A DNA stretch of 64,000 nucleotides. It comes from an uncultured Centipeda sp. GTDB lineage: Bacteria; Bacillota; Negativicutes; Selenomonadales; Selenomonadaceae. The translations under genes and the position numbers were made by a program. Location: the NCBI GenBank assembly GCA_905372865.1, contig CAJPQT010000016.1, forward strand, positions 4,393-68,392, written 5' to 3'. Shown here piece after piece: positions 52,777 to 62,647 of this stretch; positions within the stretch are counted from its first letter, which is position 1; each line of letters opens with the position of its first letter. The notes beneath the pieces are model-generated. The model had not been told where the DNA came from. It searched no databases and worked only from the letters and a program-made list of their open reading frames with translations.

Positions 52777-53530
52777 GGTAATCGAGGAGGCACGGATTCT
52801 TTCGCACGAAGCACCAATCGTAGGCGTTGATATACTGACGCTTTCCTCTCCGCAGATTGCACGCGCCGCTTTGCCGGGGCAGTTTGTACAGATCTCCGTG
52901 CCGGCCGATGCGGGCTTTCTGCGCCGTCCGCTCGGCATTGCGGAGGTCTCACATACAGACGGGTGGATTCGCCTCATCTATCGACAGGTGGGGCGCGGTA
53001 CCGAGGGTCTTGCCTCGGCAGGAACAGGGACGGCCGTCTCCGTTCTCGGCCCACTCGGACGTGGTTTTAACATTGCATTGAAACATCCTCTGCTTGTCGG
53101 GGGCGGCATGGGGCTCACGCCGCTCCTCTTCTTTGCGGCGGCGCACCCAAAGGTCTCAGTCCTAATGGGCGGGCGCACGCAGGAAGAACTTTTCTGGGAG
53201 GAGATCTACCGTCCCCATGTGCACGAGTGCTTTGTCACTACGGACGATGGTTCATACGGCACGCGGGGCTTTGTGACGACGCTTCTGCCGAGACTTCTTG
53301 CGGGGGGCAGTTATGACGGCGTTGCGGTCTGCGGTCCTCCCATCATGATGGAGCGCGTCGCAGCGATTGCAGCGGAATACGGGATTCCCTGCGAGGTCTC
53401 GCTCGAAAAACGCATGGCATGCGGGCTTGGCGCGTGTCTCTCCTGCGCCGTGGACACGAAAAGTGGACGGCGGAAGGTCTGCAAGGACGGCCCTGTTTTT
53501 CCGGCGGGGGAGGTGTACTATGCCTCCTAA
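52763..53530 (+). CDS. pyrK: Dihydroorotate dehydrogenase electron-transfer subunit
   Basis: The FAD and [2Fe-2S] protein that lets the class 1B dehydrogenase use NAD+. The 255-residue form has the FAD-binding RRPLGIAEV segment near residue 55, the NAD-binding [14 protein letters not shown] near residue 112, and C-terminal cluster cysteines in [11 protein letters not shown] with a last Cys in RRKVCKDG. The start may be ATG 52763 or TTG 52769; the latter has better spacing to GGAGG. It overlaps pyrD by 11 bases. Confidence 0.94.
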   Translation: MTLPKVIEEARILSHEAPIVGVDILTLSSPQIARAALPGQFVQISVPADAGFLRRPLGIAEVSHTDGWIRLIYRQVGRGTEGLASAGTGTAVSVLGPLGRGFNIALKHPLLVGGGMGLTPLLFFAAAHPKVSVLMGGRTQEELFWEEIYRPHVHECFVTTDDGSYGTRGFVTTLLPRLLAGGSYDGVAVCGPPIMMERVAAIAAEYGIPCEVSLEKRMACGLGACLSCAVDTKSGRRKVCKDGPVFPAGEVYYAS

Positions 53531-54458
53531 TACGGTAAAATATCCGTATGATGATCTCCTGCGCACGAAGATCGCAGGCATTGAGATGCGGACGCCCGTC
53601 CTCGCGGCATCGGGGACGTTCGGCTTCGGCGAAGAGTTTGCGGACTTTGTCGATCTTGGACGTCTCGGAGGTATCATGGTCAAGGGGACGACACTCGCTC
53701 CGCGGCGCGGCAATGACGGCATACGAATTGCAGAGACACCGCAGGGGATGCTGAACTGCATTGGTCTCGAAAATCCGGGCGTGGAGCACTTCCTGACAGA
53801 GATTCTGCCACGCATCCGACCATACGGTATGAATATTATCGTCAATGTATCGGGAAGCTCCGTCGATGACTATGCGGAAATTGCACGGCGGCTCAATGTC
53901 GACGGCGTTGCCGCGCTTGAGATCAACATCTCCTGTCCGAATGTCAAGGAGGGCGGTATTGTTTTTGGTACAGACCCGCGTGCGGCAGCCGATGTCGTGC
54001 GTGCGGTGGTGTCGGCATCTGAAAAGCCCGTTATCGCAAAGCTCTCTCCGAATGTCACCAGCATCACGGAGATGGCACTTGCCGTTGAAGAGGCAGGGGC
54101 AGATGTGATCTCGCTCATCAATACGCTCATTGGCATGCAGATTGATATTGAACGAAAGTGTCCTGTCCTCGGCAATCGTACGGGAGGGCTCTCGGGTCCT
54201 GCCGTCAAACCTGTTGCCGTCCGCATGGTCTGGGATGTGGCTCATGTCGTTCACGTTCCCGTCATTGGCATGGGTGGGATTGCCTCATGGCAGGATGCTG
54301 TGGAGTTCTTTCTTGCAGGTGCGTCTGCGGTTGCGATCGGCACAGCGAACTTCACAGATCCCGCGGTTACGATGAAGATCTGTGACGGACTTGGACGCTA
54401 TCTGCATGAAAATCGGATTTCCAATATCGAGCAAATGATTGCAGGAGCATGGGAATAG
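53520..54458 (+). CDS. pyrD: Dihydroorotate dehydrogenase, class 1B catalytic subunit
   Basis: Oxidises dihydroorotate to orotate with FMN and works with PyrK. Of 312 residues, it shows PVLAASGTFGFGEEFADF, the NCIGLENPGVE loop, the ISCPNVKEGG motif with the class 1B active-site Cys, and GMGGIASWQDAVEFFLAGA for FMN phosphate binding. The start follows GGGAGGT and overlaps pyrK. pyrF and pyrE do not follow, so UMP synthesis is completed by genes elsewhere. Confidence 0.96.
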   Translation: MPPNTVKYPYDDLLRTKIAGIEMRTPVLAASGTFGFGEEFADFVDLGRLGGIMVKGTTLAPRRGNDGIRIAETPQGMLNCIGLENPGVEHFLTEILPRIRPYGMNIIVNVSGSSVDDYAEIARRLNVDGVAALEINISCPNVKEGGIVFGTDPRAAADVVRAVVSASEKPVIAKLSPNVTSITEMALAVEEAGADVISLINTLIGMQIDIERKCPVLGNRTGGLSGPAVKPVAVRMVWDVAHVVHVPVIGMGGIASWQDAVEFFLAGASAVAIGTANFTDPAVTMKICDGLGRYLHENRISNIEQMIAGAWE

Positions 54459-54550
54459 GCTTAAATTTTATGAAAAAATTTCTTATAAAAAGGGATTTCT
54501 GTTCGTAAGGATACCTTTTATCCTACACCGCACAAGGGCTAGGGTAACTT

Positions 54551-54580
54551 TTGACACCTGTACCCCATATGTGGTATAAT
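54551..54580 (+). promoter_or_regulatory. Consensus promoter of rnpB
   Basis: A perfect -35 TTGACA (54551-54556), an 18-base spacer and a perfect -10 TATAAT (54575-54580), immediately before the RNase P RNA. It is the best match to consensus among the promoters noted in this window. Confidence 0.9.
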
Positions 54581-54588
54581 CTTCGCGT

Positions 54589-54945
54589 TGGTATGAGAAA
54601 TCGAGACAATCGCGTCCATTCAACGGGCGAGGAAAGTCCGAGCTCCACAGGGCAGTGTGCTGGATAACGTCCAGCGAGGGTGACCTTAGGGACAGTGCCA
54701 TAGAAATTTAGACCGCCGATCTAGGATCGGTAAGGGTGGAAAGGTGCGGTAAGAGCGCACCAGCAGTCGGGTGACCGGCTGGCTTCGGTAAACCCCACAT
54801 GGAGCAAGACCAAATAGGGAAGGGCTAAGGCGGCCCGCCAACCTTCCGGGTAGTGTCGCTAGAGGCGTCCGGCAACGGGCGTCCCAGATAAATGATTGTC
54901 GCCGCCCATCGGGCGGAACAGAACTCGGCTTATTGGTTTCTCACA
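54589..54945 (+). ncRNA. rnpB: RNase P RNA (class A)
   Basis: The catalytic RNA that trims tRNA 5' ends. The 5' part has the invariant GAGGAAAGTCCGAGCTC region (P3-P4 strand), and near the 3' end is the partner ACAGAACTCGGCTTA. The internal GGTAAACCCC and GGTGCGGTAAGAGCGCACC hairpin are also typical. P1 can be formed from TGAGAAATC at the 5' end and GGTTTCTCA at the 3' end, which sets the approximate limits. It is transcribed from the strong promoter just upstream. Confidence 0.95.
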
Positions 54946-55011
54946 TCAATACTATGAACGCATTTATTGTGCGCGGGACTTCCCCGTGCATTCGTGGAAG
55001 GAAGTGTTTGC

Positions 55012-55674
55012 TTGCGAAAGAAAATCAAGATTCTTGCATTATCCGCAATGCTTCTCTGCTCCGCATCCATAGCGAGCGCAGAGTCGTTCCAGCTTGGCGA
55101 TCAGGGAACGGACGTAGCTGAAATCCAAGGGCAGCTTTCGAGCTTTGGCTATGATGTCGTCGCCGACGGCGACTTCGGACCGGCGACCGCGGAAGCTGTG
55201 AAGGAATTCCAGGCGGCGCAGGGTCTCGCAGTTGATGGGATGGTAGGTCCCTCGACATATCAGGCACTTCTTGGAAAATCCATGCCGCAGGTCAGCCGTG
55301 GTTCCAACTATATTGTTCGCCGCGTGATCTCGGACTCCATGCAGTACATCGGCGTTCCGTACTCCTTCGGCGGTACGACACCTGCCGGATTTGACTGCTC
55401 GGGCTTTGTGCGCTATGTCTTTGCCAATGCGGGCATCTATCTCCCGCGTACGGCAGATGCACAGTACGATGTGGGCTATCCGATCTCGTCATCGGAGATG
55501 GTGCCCGGCGATCTTGTATTCTTCTCGACGTATGAGTACGGACCGTCACATGTCGGCATCTATCTCGGAAACGGCAATTTCATCAACGCCTCATCGAGCC
55601 GTGGTGTCGCGATTGACAATTTGTATGGCGGTTACTGGGGGGCGTGCTATATCGGAGCGCGCCGCATTATGTGA
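55012..55674 (+). CDS. Secreted NlpC/P60 peptidase with peptidoglycan-binding domain
   Basis: A cell-wall hydrolase of 220 residues. A signal peptide (RKKIKILALSAMLLCSASIASA) with an A-x-A cleavage site is followed by a PG_binding_1 domain (LGDQGTDVAEIQGQLSSFGY) and then the NlpC/P60 domain with catalytic Cys in AGFDCSGFVRYVF and His in GPSHVGIYLGNG. It would cut peptide stems. The TTG at 55012 follows GGAAGGAAG. A hairpin ACTTCC / GGAAGT (54978-55005) could hide this ribosome-binding site. Confidence 0.9.
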   Translation: MRKKIKILALSAMLLCSASIASAESFQLGDQGTDVAEIQGQLSSFGYDVVADGDFGPATAEAVKEFQAAQGLAVDGMVGPSTYQALLGKSMPQVSRGSNYIVRRVISDSMQYIGVPYSFGGTTPAGFDCSGFVRYVFANAGIYLPRTADAQYDVGYPISSSEMVPGDLVFFSTYEYGPSHVGIYLGNGNFINASSSRGVAIDNLYGGYWGACYIGARRIM

Positions 55675-55690
55675 TGATACAGAATCTGGG

Positions 55691-55713
55691 GAGGGGCATA
55701 GCCCCTCTTTTTT
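55691..55713 (+). terminator. Rho-independent terminator after the NlpC/P60 gene
   Basis: A stem GAGGGGC / GCCCCTC with a 3-base loop and a T tract. Confidence 0.9.
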
Positions 55714-55727
55714 CATAGGAGAAACCA

Positions 55728-55805
55728 ATGTCCGATCTCTTTCTTTGCCTTCTCATTTTCCTCATGCTATACTATGTCTTTGGTGATGAACTCTTTCCGC
55801 GCTGA
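55728..55805 (+). CDS. Possible 25-residue membrane micropeptide
   Basis: An AGGAG seven bases before an ATG opens a 25-codon frame, beginning MSDLFLCLLIFLMLYYVFG and ending DELFPR. It would be a single hydrophobic helix with charged ends. It lies just after a terminator and has no promoter of its own, and the dprA promoter (TTGCCT, 17 bases, TATACT) is buried inside it. It may therefore be coincidental sequence. Confidence 0.35.
   Translation: MSDLFLCLLIFLMLYYVFGDELFPR
55745..55773 (+). promoter_or_regulatory. Promoter of dprA-topA
   Basis: TTGCCT (55745-55750), a 17-base spacer and TATACT (55768-55773) with an extended TG. Confidence 0.6.
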
Positions 55806-55884
55806 TGTTTCTACATTAAATACAAAATTATTCCTTTCGGTTGCAATCTGCTATAAATTTATGTAATATGAGGAGCGTATCATC

Positions 55885-56976
55885 ATGGAAGATCCATATT
55901 ATCTGGCGGCACTCCTGCAATGTCGGCAGATCGGAAGCGTGCGTATGCGCCGCCTGTGCAATGCGGTCTCTTCCGTGCGTGATATTTGGTCGATGGACGG
56001 TGCGCAGCTGAGAGCGCTCGGGCTGCTCTCGGAGACACTCGCCGAGGATCTGGCCGCTCATATCCGTATGCACGCCGCTTTGCCGGAGCAGATTGCGGAA
56101 GACTGCCTGCGGCAGGAGATCGAACTGGTTACCATAGACGATCCGTTCTATCCGGACATCCTGCGCGAGATCTTCGACCCGCCGCTTGTCCTTTACCATC
56201 GCGGTACGCTTGTCCCAAATGCGCGTCGGATTGGTATCGTCGGTGCGCGTAAATTCACTGCATACGGCGAGGCTGCGGCGATGGAGTTCGCCGAGCGGAT
56301 TGCAGCGGCGGGGGTAACCGTAGTGAGCGGTGCAGCACGCGGTATTGATACGCGCGCACATCGAGGCGCTCTGCGCAGCGGAAGGACGGTCGCAGTGCTC
56401 GGCTGCGGGGTGGACATTGCCTACCCGTCTGAGAATCGCCGTCTGCTCGCACAGATTGTCGAGACGGGAGGCGCTGTGATCTCCGAGTATGCGCCGGGCA
56501 CACAGCCGCTTCCTGCCTTTTTCCCCGCGCGCAACCGCATCATCAGCGGCCTTTCGGAGGGAACGCTTGTCATCGAGGCGGCAAAGCGCAGCGGCTCCCT
56601 CATTACGGCGGAGATGGCGCTCAGCGAGGGGCGGGACGTGTACGCCATCCCCGGGAGCATCTACTCGCCGCAGAGCAGCGGATGTCACAATCTCATCCGT
56701 GCGGGTGCGCGGCTCGTGGAGTCTCCACAGGAGATTCTCGAGGAGATGCGCCTCGTCGAACCGCCCAAGCGTTCGGCACGCGAACAGCTGACACCGGAGG
56801 AAGCGCATATCTACCGTGTTCTGTCGTTTGATCATGCGCTCAGCATGGATGAGATCATAGACAGCATGCCGGAGCATACAGCGGAAAATATCCCGCTGCT
56901 CCTGCTTCAAATGCAGCTTAAGGGAATTATTACAGAGAATGAAAGGCACGCCTATCGGCGCGTTGAAAGGAACTGA
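55885..56976 (+). CDS. dprA: DNA-processing protein DprA/Smf
   Basis: Loads RecA onto incoming single-stranded DNA in natural transformation. The 363-residue protein has an N-terminal SAM/HhH-like domain (residues about 5-70), then the Rossmann core with GIVGARKFTAYGEAAA, VVSGAARGIDTRAHRGAL and AVLGCGVDIAYPSENR, followed by SLITAEMALSEGRDVYAIPG. A C-terminal winged-helix (EAHIYRVLSFDHALSMDEI) is also present. The ATG follows GAGGAG. Four bases separate it from the topA start. Confidence 0.95.
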   Translation: MEDPYYLAALLQCRQIGSVRMRRLCNAVSSVRDIWSMDGAQLRALGLLSETLAEDLAAHIRMHAALPEQIAEDCLRQEIELVTIDDPFYPDILREIFDPPLVLYHRGTLVPNARRIGIVGARKFTAYGEAAAMEFAERIAAAGVTVVSGAARGIDTRAHRGALRSGRTVAVLGCGVDIAYPSENRRLLAQIVETGGAVISEYAPGTQPLPAFFPARNRIISGLSEGTLVIEAAKRSGSLITAEMALSEGRDVYAIPGSIYSPQSSGCHNLIRAGARLVESPQEILEEMRLVEPPKRSAREQLTPEEAHIYRVLSFDHALSMDEIIDSMPEHTAENIPLLLLQMQLKGIITENERHAYRRVERN

Positions 56977-56980
56977 CGGA

Positions 56981-59263
56981 TTGGCTACGATGACATCTTC
57001 ACCGAAAACATCCAAAGTGAAAAGGACCAAGAACACAACATCATCTGGAAAGAAATCATCGAAAAAAGTTCTCGTGATTGTGGAGTCTCCGGCAAAGGCA
57101 AAGACGATTGAGCGACATCTTGGAAAAAACTACATTGTGAGAGCCTCCATGGGACATCTGCGCGATCTGCCGAAGAGCCAGTTCGGCATCGATGTCGAAA
57201 ATGAATTTTCACCGAAATACATTAACGTGCGCGGCAAGGGCGATCTCATCCGCGCACTCAAAAAAGAGGCCAAGAATGCGGATAAGATCTATCTCGCAAG
57301 CGATCCCGACCGTGAGGGGGAGGCGATTGCATGGCATCTGGCGCACATCCTTGGGATCAACCCGGAGGATGATTGTCGGATTGTCTTCCATGAGATCACA
57401 AAGCCGGCGATTGAGGAAGCCGTGCGGCACCCGCGCCCCATTCACATGGAGCAGGTGGATGCGCAGCAGGCACGACGTATGCTCGATCGTATCGTCGGCT
57501 ATAAGTTATCTCCTCTTCTCTGGCGCAAAGTGCGCAAGGGGTTGTCCGCCGGACGTGTTCAGTCTGTGACCGTACGCCTGATCTGTGATCGGGAGCGTGA
57601 GATCGAGGCATTCCAGTCCGAAGAGTACTGGACGGTTGAGGCAAAGCTGAAGCAGGGCAAGAGCGTATTTATGGCGGACGTGACACATGCGCACGGCAAG
57701 AAACTTTCGCTGCACAGTGAGACGGAGACGAAACAGTTGACCGACGACCTTGCGCGGCAGGAGTTTACCGTCAAGGAGGTGCGGCGGAGCGAACGCCGCA
57801 AGAAGGCAGCTCCGCCGTTTACAACGAGCTCGCTCCAGCAGGATGCGGCACGCAAGCTCGGCTTTACCTCCGGCCGTACGATGATGATCGCCCAGCAGCT
57901 CTATGAGGGCGTTGTACTCGGGCGACACGGTGCCACGGGTCTTATCACCTATATGCGAACGGATTCGACGCGTATCTCCAATCTCGCCGTGGACGAAGCG
58001 AGGTCGTTTCTCAGTGAGGAATACGGCAAGGACTATATCCCGGCGCGTCCCAATATCTATGCAATGGGCAAGAAGGCACAGGATGCGCACGAGGCAATCC
58101 GCCCAACGAGTATTCTGCGAACACCGAGCGAGGTGGAGCAATATCTGAACCGTGACCAGATGCGCCTCTATACGCTGATCTGGCAGCGCTTTGCGGCGAG
58201 CCAGATGTCTGCTGCTGTCTATGATACCATTGCGGCACAGATTACAGCGGGAGACTACCGACTGCGTGCACACGGATCGAAGCTGAAGTTCAAGGGCTAC
58301 ACTGCCGTCTATGTGGGCGCGGAGACAGCAAAGAAGGAGAAGGACACCCTTTTGCCGGATCTTGTGGCGGGCGACGTACTTGCACTCGCCGCGCTGAATC
58401 CCGAGCAGCACTTTACGGAGCCGCCGCCGCGCTATAACGATGCCTCCATTGTCAAGACACTCGAGGAGATGGGCATCGGCCGTCCGAGCACATACGCACC
58501 GATCATCGAGACCATTCAGAAGCGCGGCTATGTCGAACGGCGCGAGAAACAATTTCGTCCGACGGAGCTCGGTTTTATCGTGACCGATATGCTCGGGGAG
58601 TACTTCAAGGATATTGTGGATGTGAAGTTCACGGCGAATCTTGAGGGGGAGCTGGACGAGGTTGCGGACGGCGCACTCGATAAGAACGATCTTCTCCGAA
58701 AGTTTTACGACCCATTCGAGAAGACACTGAAAAATGCGGAGGATGTCATCGGTGAGGTGGAGATTCCCGACGAGGTCACGGACATTCCCTGCGATAAATG
58801 CGGCCGCATGATGGTGGTCAAACAAGGACGCTATGGCAAGTTCCTCGCGTGCCCCGGCTTTCCGGACTGCCGCAATGCGAAACCACTTCTGCGCGATACG
58901 GGGGTTGCCTGTCCGAAGTGCGGCGGCAAGATCGTCGAGCGCAAGAGCCGGCGCGGACGTGCCTTCTTCGGCTGTGACCGCTATCCGGACTGTGACTATA
59001 CAACGTGGGATGAGCCGCAGCAGGAGACCTGCAAGATCTGCGGCTCCTTTATGCAGCGGCATCGTTATCGTACGGGACGCAGCATCCTCTATTGCAGCAA
59101 CGAGGCGTGTTCCTCGCGCATTGGCAGCCCCATCGAGAAGGAGCTGGCACGCCAAAAGGAGCGTATACAGGCGGCAAAGAATACCGACGCCGTGCCCCCT
59201 AAAGAGAAGAAGGCGTCCGTTGCAAAGAAGAACGTCACACGCCGTAAGAGGACGCGTGCATGA
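56981..59263 (+). CDS. topA: DNA topoisomerase I
   Basis: Relaxes negative supercoils. The roughly 760-residue protein has a Toprim domain ([19 protein letters not shown] and [16 protein letters not shown]), the active-site Tyr in [14 protein letters not shown], and three C-terminal zinc ribbons with paired cysteines (CDKC, CPKC and CKIC). A basic Lys-rich tail closes it. The start is either TTG 56981 behind AAAGGA or ATG 56990. The first residues are a low-complexity Ser/Thr/Lys stretch. It overlaps trmFO by ATGA. Confidence 0.96.
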   Translation: MATMTSSPKTSKVKRTKNTTSSGKKSSKKVLVIVESPAKAKTIERHLGKNYIVRASMGHLRDLPKSQFGIDVENEFSPKYINVRGKGDLIRALKKEAKNADKIYLASDPDREGEAIAWHLAHILGINPEDDCRIVFHEITKPAIEEAVRHPRPIHMEQVDAQQARRMLDRIVGYKLSPLLWRKVRKGLSAGRVQSVTVRLICDREREIEAFQSEEYWTVEAKLKQGKSVFMADVTHAHGKKLSLHSETETKQLTDDLARQEFTVKEVRRSERRKKAAPPFTTSSLQQDAARKLGFTSGRTMMIAQQLYEGVVLGRHGATGLITYMRTDSTRISNLAVDEARSFLSEEYGKDYIPARPNIYAMGKKAQDAHEAIRPTSILRTPSEVEQYLNRDQMRLYTLIWQRFAASQMSAAVYDTIAAQITAGDYRLRAHGSKLKFKGYTAVYVGAETAKKEKDTLLPDLVAGDVLALAALNPEQHFTEPPPRYNDASIVKTLEEMGIGRPSTYAPIIETIQKRGYVERREKQFRPTELGFIVTDMLGEYFKDIVDVKFTANLEGELDEVADGALDKNDLLRKFYDPFEKTLKNAEDVIGEVEIPDEVTDIPCDKCGRMMVVKQGRYGKFLACPGFPDCRNAKPLLRDTGVACPKCGGKIVERKSRRGRAFFGCDRYPDCDYTTWDEPQQETCKICGSFMQRHRYRTGRSILYCSNEACSSRIGSPIEKELARQKERIQAAKNTDAVPPKEKKASVAKKNVTRRKRTRA

Positions 59264-60597
59264 AAAAAATCATCGTCATCGGTGCGGGGCTTGCAGGAAC
59301 TGAGGCGGCATGGCAGGCGGCAAAATCCGGTGCTGTTGTAGAGCTCTATGAAATGCGCCCTCTGCGCCGCTCTCCTGCGCATAAGACGGACGGTTTTGCC
59401 GAGCTTGTGTGCAGCAATTCCCTGCGCGGCGCGGGGCTTGAGAATGCCGTTGGTGTTCTCAAGGAGGAGATGCGGCGGCTCGGGTCACTCATCATACAAG
59501 CAGCAGATGCGACCGCCGTCCCTGCGGGCGGTGCACTCGCTGTGGATCGCACGAAGTTCAGCGCCTATGTTACAGAGCAAATTGAACGGCATCCGAACAT
59601 CGGCGTTCACCATGCGGAGGTTACGGAGATTCCAAATACTGATGACTGTATCGTCATCATCGCCTCGGGTCCGCTGACGGATGGTGCACTCTCCGCTGAG
59701 ATCGCCGCGCTCCTCGGCAATGACGCCCTCTATTTCTATGATGCAGCAGCACCGCTTGTCAGTTTTGCAAGCATTGACATGCGTGCTGCTTATCGTGCCT
59801 CCCGCTATGGGAAGGGAGAGGCGGCATACATCAACTGTCCGATGGACGAGGAGCAGTACGAGGCGTTCTACACGGCACTCACCACGGCCGAGACGGCGCA
59901 GGCACATGACTTTGAGAAGGAGATCTTCTTTGAGGGCTGTATGCCTGTCGAGGTCATGGCATCGCGCGGCAAGGATACCTTGCTCTACGGCCCCCTCAAG
60001 CCAATGGGGCTGGAGCATCCCGAGACGGGGATACGCCCGTACGCTGTTGTTCAGCTGCGGCAGGACAATGCGGAGGGGACGATCTACAACATCGTCGGCT
60101 TCCAGACGCGGCTCAAATGGCCTGAGCAGCAGCGCGTCTTTCGGATGATACCGGGGCTCACGCATGCGGATTTTTTGCGCTATGGCGTGATGCACCGCAA
60201 CAGCTTCATCAATGCACCGCGCCACCTGCGCCCGACCTTTCAGACACAGACAAACGATGCCTTATTTTTTGCGGGACAGATGACGGGTGTGGAGGGGTAT
60301 GTCGAGTCGGCGGCATCCGGTCTGACGGCGGGCGTGAACGCCGCGCGGCTTGCGGCGGGGCAGGAGCCTCTTGTGTTCCCGCAGACAACCTGTCACGGGG
60401 CACTTGCGCACTATATCACCTCATGTGACCCCGCTCATTTTCAGCCAATGAACATCAACTTCGGCCTTCTTCCTCCAATCGAGAATTCGCCGCGCCGTAT
60501 GCGTAAGCCGGAGAAAAAACGGATGCTTGCGGAGCGTGCGTTGACGGTACTCGCAAGATTTCAGACAGAGCACATGAAAGGACTATACACAGTATGA
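59260..60597 (+). CDS. trmFO: tRNA (uracil-5-)-methyltransferase TrmFO
   Basis: A folate- and FAD-dependent enzyme that makes ribothymidine at tRNA position 54. At 445 residues it has the FAD motif [18 protein letters not shown], the family sequence [28 protein letters not shown], and [17 protein letters not shown] near the end. It starts on ATGA overlapping topA and ends overlapping hslV, so the run dprA-topA-trmFO-hslV-hslU is translationally chained. Confidence 0.96.
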   Translation: MKKIIVIGAGLAGTEAAWQAAKSGAVVELYEMRPLRRSPAHKTDGFAELVCSNSLRGAGLENAVGVLKEEMRRLGSLIIQAADATAVPAGGALAVDRTKFSAYVTEQIERHPNIGVHHAEVTEIPNTDDCIVIIASGPLTDGALSAEIAALLGNDALYFYDAAAPLVSFASIDMRAAYRASRYGKGEAAYINCPMDEEQYEAFYTALTTAETAQAHDFEKEIFFEGCMPVEVMASRGKDTLLYGPLKPMGLEHPETGIRPYAVVQLRQDNAEGTIYNIVGFQTRLKWPEQQRVFRMIPGLTHADFLRYGVMHRNSFINAPRHLRPTFQTQTNDALFFAGQMTGVEGYVESAASGLTAGVNAARLAAGQEPLVFPQTTCHGALAHYITSCDPAHFQPMNINFGLLPPIENSPRRMRKPEKKRMLAERALTVLARFQTEHMKGLYTV

Positions 60598-61133
60598 CAT
60601 TTCATGCAACAACCATTGTTGCGGTCAAGAAGGGAAACAAGGTAGCCATTGCGGGCGATGGACAGGTAACCTTTGGGGAACGCGCGATTATGAAGGCAAA
60701 CGCACGCAAGGTGCGCCGTCTTTATCATGGAAAGATCCTTGCGGGATTCGCCGGATCGGTTGCGGATGCATTCACTCTGTTTGAGAAATTCGAGGTCAAA
60801 CTCGAATCCTACAGCGGGAATCTGCAGCGTGCCGCCGTCGAGCTCGCAAAGGACTGGCGCACGGACAAGGTGCTGCGCAAGCTTGAAGCGCTGCTGCTGG
60901 TCGCGGACAAGGGCGGCATTCTCATGATCTCCGGCAACGGCGAAGTCATTGAACCGGATGGAGACTGTACCGCGATCGGCTCGGGCGGATTCTTTGCACT
61001 TGCCGCAGCCCGTGCGCTCACCGCGCACAGCACGATGGACGCACCCGAGATTGCAAGGGAATCCCTCTCGATTGCAGCGGATATTTGCGTCTATACCAAT
61101 CATAACATCACGGTGGAGGTACTGGAATCATGA
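60594..61133 (+). CDS. hslV: HslV (ClpQ) protease subunit
   Basis: A proteasome-like peptidase of 179 residues. The mature active-site residue is the Thr within [11 protein letters not shown] after an N-terminal MTFHA leader. The family blocks [32 protein letters not shown] and [20 protein letters not shown] are present. It overlaps hslU by ATGA, giving a coupled protease-ATPase pair. Confidence 0.96.
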   Translation: MTFHATTIVAVKKGNKVAIAGDGQVTFGERAIMKANARKVRRLYHGKILAGFAGSVADAFTLFEKFEVKLESYSGNLQRAAVELAKDWRTDKVLRKLEALLLVADKGGILMISGNGEVIEPDGDCTAIGSGGFFALAAARALTAHSTMDAPEIARESLSIAADICVYTNHNITVEVLES

Positions 61134-62524
61134 GTCAAATCGGCGTCAATGAACAGACCCCGCGCGCGATTGTTGCCGAGCTGGACAAATATATTGTCGG
61201 GCAGTACGAGGCAAAGCGGTCCGTCGCCATCGCACTCCGCAACCGCTGGCGCAGCCGTCAGCTCGACGATGAGATGCGCGAGGATGTCATTCCGAAGAAC
61301 ATCCTGATGATCGGCTCGACCGGTGTCGGCAAGACCGAGATTGCACGCCGCCTTGCGCGTCTCGTCCGTGCGCCGTTCCTAAAGGTTGAGGCGACAAAGT
61401 TCACAGAGGTCGGCTACGTCGGGCGCGATGTCGAGTCCATCGTGCGTGATCTTGTCGAGACCTCCGTGCGTATGGTGCGTCAGCAGAAAATCGACGAGGT
61501 GCAGGAAAAGGCGAAGGAAAACGCCGAGGAACGCCTCATTGATGTCTTTGTTCCTCCGGCAAAGAAAACAGCCAATCCCCTCAGCAGCATTTTCTCCTCG
61601 GATACAGAGGAGAAACAGGAGACAGAGGAACCGCCGAAGTATCAGGCGGGGCGTGAGTGGGTACGCAAGCGTCTGCAGAGGGGCGAACTCGAAAACGATG
61701 TCATCGAGATCGAGGTGGAGGAGTCTGCACGTCCTGCCGGCAATATGTTCGCCGGCTCGTCGCTTGAGGGCATGAGTGACAACCTCCAATCCATGATCGG
61801 CAAACTCGTTCCGAAAAATCGCCGCAAGCGCAAGGTCACAGTCGATCAGGCCCGCAAGATCTTTACAGCGGAGGAGGCGGACAAGCTCGTCGATATGGAC
61901 GCTGTTGCGGAGGAAGCGGTGCGCACCGCCGAGTACAGCGGTATCGTCTTCCTCGATGAGATCGACAAGGTCGCCGTCAGCAATGGGCGCAGTGCGGGCG
62001 CGGACATCTCGCGCGAAGGTGTGCAGCGCGATATCCTGCCGATTGTCGAGGGCTCGACGGTGATGACGAAGTACGGTCCCGTAAAGACCGATCACGTCCT
62101 CTTCATCGCGGCAGGTGCGTTCCACACGGCAAAGCCCTCAGATCTCATTCCGGAGCTGCAGGGGCGTTTCCCGATTCGTGTGGAGCTCAAGTCCCTTGTC
62201 AAGGCGGACTTCGAGCGTATCCTCACCGAGCCGAAGAACGCGCTCATCAAGCAGTACCGTGCACTCCTCGGCGTGGAGGGGATTTCCCTCCGCTTTGCCG
62301 ACGATGCCGTCGCTCGTCTCGCAGAGCTTGCAGAGACTGTCAACGAGCAGACTGAGGACATCGGCGCACGCCGTCTCTATACGCTTTTGGAAAAGTTACT
62401 TGAGGATCTGTCCTACGATGCCCCCGACCTTGAGGAAAAGGACATCGTCATCGACAGCGCCTATGTGGATCGCTGTCTTGCGGATATTGCGGGCGATCAC
62501 GACGTATCCCGCTTTATCCTGTAA
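61130..62524 (+). CDS. hslU: HslU (ClpY) unfoldase subunit
   Basis: The AAA+ ATPase that feeds HslV. Of 464 residues, it shows the N-terminal [20 protein letters not shown], Walker [10 protein letters not shown] near residue 63, the [14 protein letters not shown] loop, Walker [10 protein letters not shown] near residue 280 and the C-terminal sensor-2 [17 protein letters not shown]. The C-terminus ends DVSRFIL, the tail that docks into HslV. A long hairpin follows. Confidence 0.97.
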   Translation: MSQIGVNEQTPRAIVAELDKYIVGQYEAKRSVAIALRNRWRSRQLDDEMREDVIPKNILMIGSTGVGKTEIARRLARLVRAPFLKVEATKFTEVGYVGRDVESIVRDLVETSVRMVRQQKIDEVQEKAKENAEERLIDVFVPPAKKTANPLSSIFSSDTEEKQETEEPPKYQAGREWVRKRLQRGELENDVIEIEVEESARPAGNMFAGSSLEGMSDNLQSMIGKLVPKNRRKRKVTVDQARKIFTAEEADKLVDMDAVAEEAVRTAEYSGIVFLDEIDKVAVSNGRSAGADISREGVQRDILPIVEGSTVMTKYGPVKTDHVLFIAAGAFHTAKPSDLIPELQGRFPIRVELKSLVKADFERILTEPKNALIKQYRALLGVEGISLRFADDAVARLAELAETVNEQTEDIGARRLYTLLEKLLEDLSYDAPDLEEKDIVIDSAYVDRCLADIAGDHDVSRFIL

Positions 62525-62536
62525 ACAACGGGGACA

Positions 62537-62576
62537 GCAAAGAACGGTTTGGAAATTTTTCCAAGCCGTTCTTTGC
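62537..62576. terminator. Long hairpin after hslU
   Basis: GCAAAGAACGGTTTGGAAA (62537-62555) pairs with TTTCCAAGCCGTTCTTTGC (62558-62576) with one G-U wobble. It has no T tract directly behind it, so it may stabilise the transcript end or act as a weak terminator. Confidence 0.6.
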
Positions 62577-62647
62577 TATTGCCTTAGTCTCTTTTTTATG
62601 CGATAATCCATTGTGAGAGAATATGCGTATAGGAGGTGAACGCAGCG

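Noticed and set aside
57506..59155. 549-codon open frame antisense to topA
   Set aside because: Same reasoning: no start signals and no domain; topA is full length and intact.
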